Shown piece after piece: positions 15,952 through 24,798 of a stretch of DNA of 64,000 nt. How positions within the stretch are numbered: position 1 is the first letter of the stretch; each line of letters begins with the position of its first letter. A program made the position numbers and the translations under genes. The DNA is from JACVRW01 sp963728155 (lineage in GTDB: Bacteria > Actinomycetota > Thermoleophilia > Solirubrobacterales > Thermoleophilaceae). The stretch spans positions 124,001-188,000 of the forward strand of contig CAVSJF010000006.1 in the NCBI GenBank assembly GCA_963728155.1. The letters run 5' to 3'. The notes beneath the pieces were generated by a model. The model did no database searches. It was not told the origin of the DNA and was given only the letters and a program-made list of their open reading frames with translations.

Positions 15952-16383
15952 TCAGGCGGGCAGCTCGACCGATCCGTCCTCGCGGAGCTTCCAGCGCGGA
16001 TTGTGGGCGATCTCCCAGGGGTGGCCGTCGGGGTCCAGCAGGGCGGCCGAATAGCCGCCCCAGAAGGTCTCCCCCGGCTCGCGCACGATCGTCGCGCCCG
16101 CCGAGCGCGCCTGCTCGGTCACGGCGTCCACCTCGGCGGGCGAGCGGACGTTGTGGGCCAGGGTCACGCCGCCCCAGCCGCCGCCGTCCTGCACGCCGCT
16201 GTCCTCGGCGAGCCGGGCCCGGTCCCACAGCGCGAAGACCATGCCGCCGGCCGCGAAGAACACGACGTCGTCGCCCGGCGCCGCTCGCGTGCGCCATCCA
16301 AGCCCTTCGTAGAAGCCTCGTGCTCGCTCGAGGTCGCGCACGCCCAGGGTGATCACGCTCACTCGCTGCTCCATTTGCCGCAT
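15952..16383 (-). CDS. VOC (glyoxalase/bleomycin-resistance) family protein
   Basis: 143 residues. The paired beta-alpha-beta-beta-beta modules are visible: SVITLGVRDLERARGFYEGLGW at the N-terminus and AALLDPDGHPWEIAHNP near the C-terminus, the latter typical of the second module. VOC proteins use a metal centre for isomerisation, dioxygenation or drug binding; the substrate is unknown. The start is ATG at 16383, with a second ATG three codons on. It is divergent from the F420-type oxidoreductase gene. Confidence 0.85.
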   Translation of the reverse strand: MRQMEQRVSVITLGVRDLERARGFYEGLGWRTRAAPGDDVVFFAAGGMVFALWDRARLAEDSGVQDGGGWGGVTLAHNVRSPAEVDAVTEQARSAGATIVREPGETFWGGYSAALLDPDGHPWEIAHNPRWKLREDGSVELPA

Positions 16384-16396
16384 ACTCCCACCTGTC

Positions 16397-16894
16397 TTGT
16401 ACGAACTCCGACAGGCCAACCCGATCCGGCGATTCGTGCGCGTGTCGGCAGCGTGGCCGCCCGTCTCCTGGTTCTACGCGCGCACGCTGCACCACTTCGA
16501 CCGGATCGCGTTCCGGCTCACGCGAGGGCGCGCGACGTTCACCTCCTGGGTCGCGGGCCTCCCGATCGTCATGCTCACCACCACCGGCGCCAAGAGCGGC
16601 CGCCGGCACACGCTGCCGCTCGTGGCCCTCCCCGAGGGCGAGCGGCTGATGGTGATCGCGTCCAACTACGGCCAGTACCGAAACCCCTCCTGGTACCACA
16701 ACCTGCGCGCCCACCCGGCGGCCTCCGTCGTCTTCGAGGGCACGGAGCGGCAGATGACCGCCCGTGAGCTCGAGGGTGACGAGCGTGAGCGCGAGTACGC
16801 CCGTGGTATCGAGATCTATCCTGGCTGGAAGACCTACCGCAAGCGGGCGGCCCACCGGCAGATCCCGGTGATCGAGCTCACGCCGGTCCCCTAG
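16397..16894 (+). CDS. Deazaflavin (F420)-dependent nitroreductase family protein (Ddn-like)
   Basis: ~165 residues from a TTG at 16397; a GTG at 16436 is the alternative start. The motif LTTTGAKSGRRHTLPLVALPEG and the later IASNYGQYRNPSWYHNLRAHP are characteristic of the Ddn/PNPOx-like F420-dependent family common in Actinobacteria and are expected to bind the cofactor. Physiological substrate unknown. It overlaps the convergent SnoaL-like gene by 17 bases. Confidence 0.85.
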   Translation: MYELRQANPIRRFVRVSAAWPPVSWFYARTLHHFDRIAFRLTRGRATFTSWVAGLPIVMLTTTGAKSGRRHTLPLVALPEGERLMVIASNYGQYRNPSWYHNLRAHPAASVVFEGTERQMTARELEGDEREREYARGIEIYPGWKTYRKRAAHRQIPVIELTPVP

Positions 16895-17426
16895 CGGCGG
16901 CGCGCCGGGCCCGCCGCTTGGCCAGGGCCATGCGGACGAGGTAGCGCGGGGTGGGCGGCACCCAGCCGAGCTGCTTGGCCGTGCCCAGATCGTCGCGGTT
17001 GGCCCAGTGCTCGATCATCTTGCCGTCGGCTATGCGCAGCCAGTGGGTCTGGGTGGTGGCGAAACGCTCACCGGTCGGAGGAAAGACCTCGTCGACGGAT
17101 CCGTCGCGCGCGTAGGCGGCGAACGGATTGACGTGGCGCCCGGACATGGTGCAGTGAACCACCACCAGGTCGTCCTCGGCCACCACGCCGTGCACCTCCC
17201 AGCGCAGGTCGGCGAACGCGTCACGTAGCCAGAGCGCGGTGGCGTGGGCGGTCGAGGGACCAAGGCCGCGCGCCGCGGGCGGCTCGTCGAACTGCTCGTG
17301 GTTGTAGAAGTCGGGATGACAGACCGCGTCGAAATCGGCTCGGGTGCCCGAGCGCATGGCGTCGAGGGTCTGGATGGCGAGTTCCTTGGCGTCGCCGGCG
17401 ACAACCGGCGTGTAGGTAGCGGACAT
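16878..17426 (-). CDS. SnoaL-like ester cyclase / NTF2-fold protein
   Basis: 182 residues from the ATG at 17426. It has an NTF2-like fold pattern: an early helix (ELAIQTLDAMRSGTRADFDAVCHPDFYNHEQF), a central STAHATALWLRDAFADLRWEVHGVVAEDDLVVVHCTMSGRH region (two strands) and DGKMIEHWANRDDLG, typical of the SnoaL-like polyketide-cyclase family. Function within the family varies; none is assigned here. The C-terminus is a basic tail (KRRARRAAARG). Confidence 0.75.
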   Translation of the reverse strand: MSATYTPVVAGDAKELAIQTLDAMRSGTRADFDAVCHPDFYNHEQFDEPPAARGLGPSTAHATALWLRDAFADLRWEVHGVVAEDDLVVVHCTMSGRHVNPFAAYARDGSVDEVFPPTGERFATTQTHWLRIADGKMIEHWANRDDLGTAKQLGWVPPTPRYLVRMALAKRRARRAAARGPA

Positions 17427-17471
17427 GAGCGAGAAGCTAGGAACGCCGGCCGCAAGCATCCGTGACGTTGG

Positions 17472-18206
17472 TCACGGACAGCGCGCTCGGCAGGTCTGGA
17501 CCTCGCAGCGATATGGGACCACCGCCGTCCCGTCGCCGGCGAGCGCGCGCGCCCGCTCGAGCACCCGCGAGCGCTCGGGCTCGTCGAGCGCGGCGATGAA
17601 GCTGATCGAGCCTATGCGCCCCTCGAAGCCGGCGGCGTCGAGCACCTGCTCGTTGGCGAACACGCGCTCCTCCAACGGCCCGAACAGCTCGGGTACGGCC
17701 TCGAACGCCGATCGCCAGGTGTTGAAGCGATGCGTCGGCGCGGTGTCCTTGTAGGGCGCGAGCAGCTCGTCGATGCGCCGGTTCACGGGGTCGTCGTCCG
17801 TCCGGCGGTTCCACACCAGGGCGAGCAGGCCCTGGGGCCGCAGCACCCGATGGATCTCGCGCAGGGCGGCCGCCTCGGCGAACCAGTGGAAGGCCTGCGC
17901 GACGGTGACCGCGTCCACCGAGCCTTCGGCGACGGGTATGGCCTGGGCCGTGCCTTCGTGAGATTCGACGAAATCCGGCAGCCCGGCGCGCATCTCGGCC
18001 ACGGGCTCCACCGCCACCACGTCCAGTCCCGCGGCGATCAGCGGGCGCGTGAGCTTGCCCGTGCCGGCGGCGAGATCCAGCACGCGGGCCCCGGCGGGAA
18101 GCTGGGAGACCACGTACTCGACGGCGTCGGCCGGATAGCCCGGGCGCGCGCGCTCGTAGGCATCGGCCGAGCGCGAGAAGCCGATCGCCGCGGACGGATG
18201 AATCAA
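17472..18206 (-). CDS. Class I SAM-dependent methyltransferase
   Basis: 244 residues. Motif I is ARVLDLAAGTGKLTRPLIAAG, the acidic motif II VVAVEPVAEM, and the central block AVTVAQAFHWF with VLRPQGLLALVWNRR is typical of UbiE-like/Methyltransf_11 proteins of unknown substrate. It starts at TTG 18206, overlapping the stop of the upstream dihydroorotate-dehydrogenase-like gene as TTGA, so the two are probably translationally coupled. Confidence 0.85.
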   Translation of the reverse strand: MIHPSAAIGFSRSADAYERARPGYPADAVEYVVSQLPAGARVLDLAAGTGKLTRPLIAAGLDVVAVEPVAEMRAGLPDFVESHEGTAQAIPVAEGSVDAVTVAQAFHWFAEAAALREIHRVLRPQGLLALVWNRRTDDDPVNRRIDELLAPYKDTAPTHRFNTWRSAFEAVPELFGPLEERVFANEQVLDAAGFEGRIGSISFIAALDEPERSRVLERARALAGDGTAVVPYRCEVQTCRARCP

Positions 18207-19312
18207 GCGCGCGCGTCCGCGCCGACCGCGTCGGCCAGGCGGGCGAAGCCCTCGAGCTCCAGCTGGTCGACCATTCCGGCCAGGATCTCGCGCACCAGCC
18301 GCGGGCCTCGGTAGACGAGCCCGCTATAGAGCTGCACCACCGACGCGCCCAGGCGGATCTTGCGCATGGCGTCCGCCGCGCTGAACACGCCGCCGGCGGC
18401 CATCAACCCGTAGCGGCTGTCCGGCCCGACGATCCCGTACAGGCGGGCCAGGATGTCGTTGATCAGCGCCTCGACCGGACGACCCCCGACCGCTCCGGGC
18501 ATGCCCTCCAGGCGCTCGCGCGTAGCGCTGAGGCGCAGGTCGGCCGGCTTGCCAGCGGGGAGGTTGATGGAGAAGCCGGCGACAAAGGGGTATGCGTCGG
18601 CGATGGCCACGATCTCGCGCAGCACGCCCTCGTCGCGGGTGGGCTTGAGCTTGAGGATCACGGGGATGCGAGGCGAGAGCTCACCGAGCCGCGAGAGCAG
18701 CGCGTCGAACCTCGGCAGGTGGTCGAAGAAGTCGCGGTCGCCGGGCGAGTTGGGACAGCTCATGTTGAGCGCGACGTAGTCGGCGCGGTCCTGCACGAGC
18801 GCGAACGAACGGGCGTAGTCGTCGTAAACGTCGGGCTCGACGGCCGGCCGCTGAGGGTCGTTGGTCTTGACCAGGTTCACGCCCAGCTTCGCGCCGCGGG
18901 CCCGCCCGTCGAGGCGCCGGCTGATGGCCTCGGCCCCCTCGTTGGGCACCCCGTAACACACCACGATCGCCTCGTCCTCGGGGAGCCGGAACAGCCGCGG
19001 GCGCGGGTTGCCACCCGACGGATGGGCCGACACCGAGCCGATCTCGACGTGGCCGAACCCGAGCTGGCTGAGCAGGAGCACGGCGCGGGCGTTCTTGTCG
19101 AAGCCCGCGGCGAGGCCCAGCGGGTTGGCGAACCGCAGGCCGCCGCAGTCCACGAGCAGGCGCTCGTCGTGAAAGCCGAACGCGTTTCCCGCGGCGCGGC
19201 GTGTGACCTCGAACCGGCCCGCGAGCTCGCACGAGCGCAGGGCGAGGTTGTGGGCCTGTTCGGCGTCGAGACGAAAGAGCAATGGCCGCGCGAGCCTCTC
19301 GTACACGCTCAC
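18203..19312 (-). CDS. Class 2 dihydroorotate dehydrogenase homologue, divergent active site
   Basis: 369 residues. The N-terminal YERLARPLLFRLDAEQAHNLAL helices (membrane/quinone association) and NPLGLAAGFDKNA are class 2 PyrD features, as is GNPRPRLFRLPEDEAI. However, the usual NRMGFNN motif is replaced by VCYGVPN, the catalytic Ser position reads Cys (NMSCPNSPG, C186) and the usual TNTT segment is absent. A canonical class 1B PyrD/PyrK lies in the pyr operon at 55.8-57.6 kb, so this copy may serve another substrate. GTG at 19312 overlaps the upstream stop (GTGA). Confidence 0.75.
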   Translation of the reverse strand: MSVYERLARPLLFRLDAEQAHNLALRSCELAGRFEVTRRAAGNAFGFHDERLLVDCGGLRFANPLGLAAGFDKNARAVLLLSQLGFGHVEIGSVSAHPSGGNPRPRLFRLPEDEAIVVCYGVPNEGAEAISRRLDGRARGAKLGVNLVKTNDPQRPAVEPDVYDDYARSFALVQDRADYVALNMSCPNSPGDRDFFDHLPRFDALLSRLGELSPRIPVILKLKPTRDEGVLREIVAIADAYPFVAGFSINLPAGKPADLRLSATRERLEGMPGAVGGRPVEALINDILARLYGIVGPDSRYGLMAAGGVFSAADAMRKIRLGASVVQLYSGLVYRGPRLVREILAGMVDQLELEGFARLADAVGADARA

Positions 19313-19713
19313 GCTTCGCCCCGGGCCGCCTTGATCTTGCGCCAGCCACCAGCGCGGTTGTTGGCGATGATCAGCCGGAACATCTCCACGAGCGCGCGCT
19401 CGTTGATCGGCTCGTCCTCGTGAATGGAGATCGTTCGCGCGGTCTTGTTGCCGTGGCCGGCGGTGATGATGCCCTCGGGGTCCGGGACTATGGCCCCGTC
19501 GTACAGAAAGACGTTCACGTACTTCTTGGTCGCCAGCAGCGCGCAGATGTTGCCCTCGAGCACGAAGTAGGGCTGGACCCTGCGCTTTATCGTCTCCTCG
19601 ACCTCGGGATCGGCCTCGTGCACGAGGTCGCGCACCCGGCGGCAGATCAGCTGCTGCCACTCGGGCAGCGGATCGATGTACTCGTCCACACGGGGATTCT
19701 TGTCGTAGCTCAC
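19309..19713 (-). CDS. DUF1801 family protein
   Basis: 134 residues with the DUF1801 pattern: DEYIDPLPEWQQLICRRVRDLVHEADPEVEETIK (a helical start typical of the family) and YVNVFLYDGAIVPDP, ending NNRAGGWRKIKAARG. The family has an iron-chaperone-like/YdhG fold with no settled function. It is coupled upstream to thpR (GTGA) and downstream to the PyrD homologue (GTGA), forming a short operon. Confidence 0.75.
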   Translation of the reverse strand: MSYDKNPRVDEYIDPLPEWQQLICRRVRDLVHEADPEVEETIKRRVQPYFVLEGNICALLATKKYVNVFLYDGAIVPDPEGIITAGHGNKTARTISIHEDEPINERALVEMFRLIIANNRAGGWRKIKAARGEA

Positions 19714-20252
19714 GCCGGGAGGTTAATTCGTTGCAGGGGCTCGTAGAGAGCCCCCTGGGGCCGAAGCGTCGAGCGGTAGAGCGTCAGCTGCCCGGCCCGG
19801 AAGGGCCCGGCGGGCGCCTCCGTGGCCGCCAGGCCGCCCACGCGCCGCGAGCCGCGCTTCACCCGCGCCAGTGTGAGGTGGGGCCAGAAGGGCCGCTTCT
19901 CGGGGCGATACCAGCGCCCGGCCTCGAGCGCCTTCGACATCGCCCCCTGGAGCGCCGTGGCCCGTCCGGCCTCGTCCGCGAGGTCCAGCGCGAACAGGCG
20001 CGGGTTGCGCGGCGGCAGCGCCCGCACCCCGCCCGGGCTCAGCACAGGCGCTCCCATTCCCTCGCCGGCGCCGAACGCGGCCCGTGCGATGGCCTCTGCC
20101 GCGCTCTCGTCCTGCCAGCCGAGGAACACCATCGTCACGTGCAGCGCCTCGGGGGCCACGGGACGAAGATCGCCGCGGCCCTTCGTGACCTCGTCGCGCC
20201 ACGCCGCCAAGCGCTCGCGGGCCTCCTCGGGCAGGTCGAGGGCCACGAACAT
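19710..20252 (-). CDS. thpR: RNA 2',3'-cyclic phosphodiesterase (2H family)
   Basis: 180 residues, LigT/ThpR type. The two HxT/S motifs that define 2H phosphoesterases are present: HVTMVFLG (near residue 38) and HLTLARV (near 124). MFVALDLPEEARERL is the typical start. The enzyme opens 2',3'-cyclic phosphates on RNA ends. It lies 17 bases after cinA. Confidence 0.9.
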   Translation of the reverse strand: MFVALDLPEEARERLAAWRDEVTKGRGDLRPVAPEALHVTMVFLGWQDESAAEAIARAAFGAGEGMGAPVLSPGGVRALPPRNPRLFALDLADEAGRATALQGAMSKALEAGRWYRPEKRPFWPHLTLARVKRGSRRVGGLAATEAPAGPFRAGQLTLYRSTLRPQGALYEPLQRINLPA

Positions 20253-20269
20253 GCGCGCGCGGGGACCGC

Positions 20270-21547
20270 TCAGAGCGGGAGGTCCTCCCCCATCAGCAGC
20301 CGCCGCATCAGGTGCATCGCCACCGTGGTGGAGCGGTCGCGGATCTCCGCCCGGTCGCCGGGCAGGCGCACGTCGCGCGCAAGGGCCTCACCTCCGGCGA
20401 GCTTCGCGCACCAGCACACGTAGCCCACGGGCTTGGCCTCCGTGCCCCCGTCGGGCCCGGCCACGCCGGTGATCGACACCGCGGCCTGCGCGCGGAAACG
20501 CTCCAGGGCACCCTCGGTCATCGCCTCGGCCACCTCGGGCGAAACGGCGCCGTGGCGCTCGATCAGGGCCGGGTCCACGCCCAGCAGGTCGACCTTGGCC
20601 TGGTTGGAGTAGGCCACCACCCCGCCGGCGAAGTAGGCGGAGGATCCCGGCCGCTCGGTCAGGCGCGCGGCCATCAGCCCGGCCGTGCAGGACTCGGCCA
20701 CCGCCATAGCGCGGCCGTCGAGCAGGTCGGCCACCTGGTCGTCGACGCGCGAGCCGTCGGTCGAGAACAGTGTGCGGCCGTGTCGCTCGGTGATCAGGTC
20801 GAGCACGGCCTGCCAGGCCTCGCTCGCGGCAGGTTCCCAGCGCGTGACCACCTCCACCTCCGCCCGGCGCAGGCAGGTGGTGATCTCGAGCGCCTCGAAT
20901 CCGTCGACCTCATCCTCGGCCACGCGCAGGGTCTCGGCGATCTCCGACTCCGGTATGCCGAACAGGCGCAGCGTCTGCTGCTCGTAGTGCGTGCGCGCGC
21001 CGACGGCCTCCTGGAATGCCTCGGTCTCCACCGCCTGTGGCCACATCTCGTGCAGCTCGCGCGGTGGGCCGGGGAGCACCACGATGGCCGGCTTGCCGGG
21101 CACGACCAGGCCGGGCGCCGTGCCCGCCGGATAGATCACGTGGGCGCCCTCGGGCACCAGCGCCTGCTTTCGGTTGGACGCTCGCACCGCCTCGAAGTCG
21201 AGGTCGCGAAAGCGCTTCATCAGCGGGCGGAGAATCTCCGCGATGCGCGCTTCCAGGTCCTCGTCGAGGAAGAGCGGGCGCTCGCTGAACTCGGCCACCA
21301 CCTCGATGGTGAGGTCGTCGGCGGTGGGGCCGAGACCGCCGCTGGTGATGATCAGGTCGACCCCCTGGGCGGTCAGGAACTCGAGCTGGGCGCGCATGTC
21401 CTCGGGCCGGTCGCCGCAGATGGTGATGTGGGCCAGCTCGATGCCCAGCTCGAGCAGGCGGTCGGACAGCCAGGGGCCGTTTCGGTCCCGCACCCGCCCG
21501 GTGAGCACCTCGGTGCCGGTTACGACTATTCCCGCCCGCGCGGCCAA
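20270..21547 (-). CDS. cinA: CinA family protein (nicotinamide-nucleotide amidase / competence-damage protein)
   Basis: 425 residues from a TTG at 21547 (AARAGIVVTGTEVLTG). The N-terminal MoCF/COG1058 domain has TSGGLGPTADDLT; the C-terminal amidohydrolase domain has AESCTAGLMAARLTERPGSSAYFAGGVVAYSN (a catalytic Ser/Cys-containing loop) and ITGVAGPDGGTEAKPVGYV. It deamidates NMN in pyridine nucleotide recycling. Open frame upstream of the TTG overlaps the RodZ-like gene and is disregarded. Confidence 0.92.
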   Translation of the reverse strand: MAARAGIVVTGTEVLTGRVRDRNGPWLSDRLLELGIELAHITICGDRPEDMRAQLEFLTAQGVDLIITSGGLGPTADDLTIEVVAEFSERPLFLDEDLEARIAEILRPLMKRFRDLDFEAVRASNRKQALVPEGAHVIYPAGTAPGLVVPGKPAIVVLPGPPRELHEMWPQAVETEAFQEAVGARTHYEQQTLRLFGIPESEIAETLRVAEDEVDGFEALEITTCLRRAEVEVVTRWEPAASEAWQAVLDLITERHGRTLFSTDGSRVDDQVADLLDGRAMAVAESCTAGLMAARLTERPGSSAYFAGGVVAYSNQAKVDLLGVDPALIERHGAVSPEVAEAMTEGALERFRAQAAVSITGVAGPDGGTEAKPVGYVCWCAKLAGGEALARDVRLPGDRAEIRDRSTTVAMHLMRRLLMGEDLPL

Positions 21548-21557
21548 GGGCGGAACA

Positions 21558-22328
21558 CTACGCGCAGGGCCGCTCCCCCAGGGGCAGCGGACGGCTGGAG
21601 CGCGGGGTGAAGGCGAAGCCGACCGGCTCACCGCCCGCCTCGATCGGGAATGGCCTCCCGTTGCGGGTCATCTCCACCGAGGTGTTGCCGAGGTTCACCC
21701 GCACTCGCCGGCCCCGAAACGTCTGGGGCGACGTGAGCGTCCCCTCGAAGCTGGTTTCCGTTCCCGGCCCCGTGTCGACGCAGACGTAGGTCTCGGCCGC
21801 CGGCGCGATACGCAGGATCACTCGCCTCGGTCGTGGGGCAGGGCGGTCACGCTCGGTGCGCTCGGTGCGCGGCTCGGTCTCGGTTGGTTGGGTGGCCCGC
21901 TCACCGCCATCCTCATCGCCCCCACCGTCGTCGCTACTCAGCAGGCCGATGACGAGCAGGGCCGCCAGCACCGCCAGCACGCCCAGAGCGATCACCGCCA
22001 GCGGCCCCACGTTCCGGGGACCGCCGCCGCCCCGGCGCCGCTCTCGCGGGCTGCCCGGGGGTCCGAGTGGCCTCAGCGGCTCGGGGTCCTCACCCGCCTC
22101 GTGAGTCGCTCGGTACTCCTCCACCAGGAGGTGGGGATCGAGCCCCAGCGCCTCCGAGTAGGTGCGCAGAAAGGTCTTGACGAAGGTCGGGCCGGGGAGC
22201 ATCGAGAACTCCTCGTTCTCCAGCGCACGCAGGTACTTCGCCCGGATCTTCGTCGAAGCCTCGACGTCCGCGATGTCGAGTCGCTGCCGCATTCGCGCCT
22301 CTCGCAGCGTTTCCCCGATTGTGGCCAT
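21558..22328 (-). CDS. RodZ-like helix-turn-helix membrane protein (DUF4115)
   Basis: 256 residues from ATG 22328. An XRE-type HTH occupies ~1-70 (IGETLREARMRQRLDIADVE; IRAKYLRALENEEFSMLPG; FVKTFLRTYSEALGLD). A low-complexity linker is followed by one transmembrane segment (~108-128, LAVIALGVLAVLAALLVIGLL) and an outside C-terminal DUF4115-type beta domain. RodZ proteins link MreB and cell-wall synthesis in rods; in Actinobacteria homologues exist with unclear roles. It precedes cinA by 10 bases and follows ftsK, a common actinobacterial order. Confidence 0.82.
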   Translation of the reverse strand: MATIGETLREARMRQRLDIADVEASTKIRAKYLRALENEEFSMLPGPTFVKTFLRTYSEALGLDPHLLVEEYRATHEAGEDPEPLRPLGPPGSPRERRRGGGGPRNVGPLAVIALGVLAVLAALLVIGLLSSDDGGGDEDGGERATQPTETEPRTERTERDRPAPRPRRVILRIAPAAETYVCVDTGPGTETSFEGTLTSPQTFRGRRVRVNLGNTSVEMTRNGRPFPIEAGGEPVGFAFTPRSSRPLPLGERPCA

Positions 22329-22377
22329 CGCGGGCCCCATTCTGTCGGATCGTGGCGGGCGCGTATCGACAAGCAGG

Positions 22378-24747
22378 TCAGCTTGCGGCGGGCTCGGCCA
22401 GGGCCTCGAGCACGCGCGGCACGTCCGCTTCGGTGATCAGCACCTGGCGCGCCTTGGAGCCCTCGTAGCCGGAGATCACGCCGCGGCGCTCCATCATGTC
22501 GATGAGGCGCCCCGCGCGGGTGTAGCCCACGCGCAGGCGGCGCTGCAACATCGACGTCGACGCCGTGCCCATCTGCACCACGGTGGCGATCGCGTCGGGA
22601 AGCAGATCGTCCTGGTCGGGGTCGTAGTCGCCCTCGCCCGCCTCGCCCCCCTCGTCGCTCTCCACCGCCTCCAGCAGCTCCTCCTGCAGCTCCGGCTCGC
22701 CCTGGCGGCGCCAGAACTCGGTCAGGCGCTCGATCTCCTCCTCGGTGATGAAGGCGCCCTGAATACGCGCCGAGCGGCTCTCACCCGCGGGGCGGAAGAG
22801 CATGTCGCCCTGGCCCAGCAGCGACTCGGCGCCGTTCTGGTCGAGGATCACGCGCGAGTCGGTCTGGGAGGACACCGCAAAGGCGATGCGCGCCGGCACG
22901 TTGGCCTTGATCATGCCGGTGATCACGTCGGCGCTGGGCCGCTGGGTGGCGAGCACCAGGTGGATGCCCACGGCGCGCGACTTCTGGGCCAGGCGGATGA
23001 TCGAGTCCTCCACGTCGGCCGGTGCGACCATCATCAGGTCGGCCAGCTCGTCGATCACGCAGAGGATGTAGGGCAGCGGGCGCTCGCCCTGCTTCACGCG
23101 CACGCGGTTGAGCTCCACGAGGCTGCGGGTCTTGGCCTTGCTCATCACCCCGTAGCGCTCCTCCATCTCCTTGATCAGGTTCTGCAGCACGTTGGCGGCC
23201 AGACGTGGGCTGGTGACCACCGGGGTGAGCAGGTGCGGGATGCCCTCGTAGTGGTTGAGCTCGACGCGCTTGGGGTCCACCAGGACCATCCGCACCTCGT
23301 TGGGATCGGAGCGCAGCAGGACGCTCGAGAGCATCGCGTTCACGCAGCCCGACTTACCGGAGCCCGTGGTACCCGCGATGAGGATGTGCGGCTGCTTGGC
23401 CAGGTCGGTGCCGATCGCCTTGCCCGCGATGTCCTTGCCGAGCCACACCGACAGCGGCGACCAGCCCTTGGGGGCGTCCTGGAAGACGTCGCCCAGGTGG
23501 ACCATCTTGCGCACGCGGTTGGGCACCTCGACGCCCACCGCGGTCTTGCCGGGAATCGGGGCCAGGATGCGCACCTGCTCGGCGGCCAGCGCGTAGGCGA
23601 TGTCGTCCTTGAGCTGGGAGACCTTGGACATCTTGATCCCCGGGGCGAGGCGCAGCTCGTAGCGGGTCACGTGGGGTCCGGTCACGGTGCCCATCACGCG
23701 GGCGTCGACGTTGAAGTGGCTGAGCGCCTCGGTCAGCTGGGCTCCGACCTTCGCGATCCCCTTGGTGTCGACCTTCTGGGCGCCGTTGGAGCGGGCGAGG
23801 AATGTGGCTTTGGGCATGCGGTACTCGACGTCATCGGCCTCGGTCACCGCCGAGCGGCGGTTGCCCATCGGGGTGAGCTCCTCCTCTTCCTCGGGCGCCG
23901 GCAGGGGCTCGGTGGCGTCGTCCGGCGGATCGGCCTCCTCGTAGGAGGCCTCCTCCGCCTCGTCCTCGGGATAGAGATCGGGGTAGCGCTCGGCGGCATC
24001 GAGAGCCGGCGCCTCCACGTGAGTGGCGCGTACCACCGGCTCCTGGCCCACGGGTTCGGGCGGCTCCACGGGCTCCCCCATCGGGTCGCCGGGCAGCGGC
24101 CCCACGGGTCGCGTGGCTTCGGTGGGCAGGTTGAGCGAATGAGCGGTGCGGCGCACCCGGTCCCCCGTGGTGGTGGCCGCCTGGCGGCCGGTCTGCACCA
24201 CCCCCGCGACCGAGGCACCGGTGAGCAGCAGGACCGCCGCGAGCATCAGGAAGACGAAGAGGATGTGCGAGCCGGCCTCCGAGAACAGCGTGCTGGAGAC
24301 CCAGAACAGGGTCTCGCCCACGAGCCCGCCGTGCTCGCGCAGATAGCCGGCGTCGAGGAAGCCCTCACGCGCGGCTTCTCCGGGACCCAGGCCGAGGGAC
24401 CCCGCCGCCAGGCCGAGCGTCAGCGCGGCCACGAGGCACGCCGCCCCCGTCCGGAACGGGTGCACCACCCCCATCATCGGGCGCACCACCAGCAGCGCTC
24501 CCGTCACGAACAGCGCGACGGGAGCCAGGTAGCCCACCGAGCCGAAGCAGAAGAGAATCGCGTCGGCGAGCGCTTCGCCGACCTGGCCGCCGGCCCAGCT
24601 GAGGTAGAACACGCAGGCGAAGAAGGCCGCGAAGGCGACCAGGGCGAGGCCGATCAGGTCCCAGTGGCGCTGCTCGAGCGAGGGCAGCTCGAGCGACGGC
24701 CAGGACGATCGGGGGCGTCGACGCTTGCGGCGGCGTGATGCAGCCAT
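22378..24747 (-). CDS. ftsK: DNA translocase FtsK/SpoIIIE
   Basis: 789 residues from ATG 24747; a TTG six codons upstream is possible. A basic N-terminus is followed by four predicted membrane spans (~35-190), an acidic Pro/Glu linker, then the RecA-like motor with Walker A AGTTGSGKS (~460) and Walker B YILCVIDELADLMM. It ends in the winged-helix gamma domain (RRLRVGYTRAGRLIDMMERRGVI) that reads KOPS/SRS-like sites. It pumps chromosome DNA through the division septum. Divergent from the response regulator gene. Confidence 0.96.
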   Translation of the reverse strand: MAASRRRKRRRPRSSWPSLELPSLEQRHWDLIGLALVAFAAFFACVFYLSWAGGQVGEALADAILFCFGSVGYLAPVALFVTGALLVVRPMMGVVHPFRTGAACLVAALTLGLAAGSLGLGPGEAAREGFLDAGYLREHGGLVGETLFWVSSTLFSEAGSHILFVFLMLAAVLLLTGASVAGVVQTGRQAATTTGDRVRRTAHSLNLPTEATRPVGPLPGDPMGEPVEPPEPVGQEPVVRATHVEAPALDAAERYPDLYPEDEAEEASYEEADPPDDATEPLPAPEEEEELTPMGNRRSAVTEADDVEYRMPKATFLARSNGAQKVDTKGIAKVGAQLTEALSHFNVDARVMGTVTGPHVTRYELRLAPGIKMSKVSQLKDDIAYALAAEQVRILAPIPGKTAVGVEVPNRVRKMVHLGDVFQDAPKGWSPLSVWLGKDIAGKAIGTDLAKQPHILIAGTTGSGKSGCVNAMLSSVLLRSDPNEVRMVLVDPKRVELNHYEGIPHLLTPVVTSPRLAANVLQNLIKEMEERYGVMSKAKTRSLVELNRVRVKQGERPLPYILCVIDELADLMMVAPADVEDSIIRLAQKSRAVGIHLVLATQRPSADVITGMIKANVPARIAFAVSSQTDSRVILDQNGAESLLGQGDMLFRPAGESRSARIQGAFITEEEIERLTEFWRRQGEPELQEELLEAVESDEGGEAGEGDYDPDQDDLLPDAIATVVQMGTASTSMLQRRLRVGYTRAGRLIDMMERRGVISGYEGSKARQVLITEADVPRVLEALAEPAAS

Positions 24748-24798
24748 CCCGCCAAGCTTCGACAAAGGCCGCCATCACCCTCCCTACCATGAGGCGGG

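Noticed and set aside
22162..24738. Long open frame on the plus strand antisense to ftsK
   Set aside because: It is a GC-driven shadow: His/Gly/Leu/Arg-rich, no recognisable domain, while the minus strand encodes a full FtsK.
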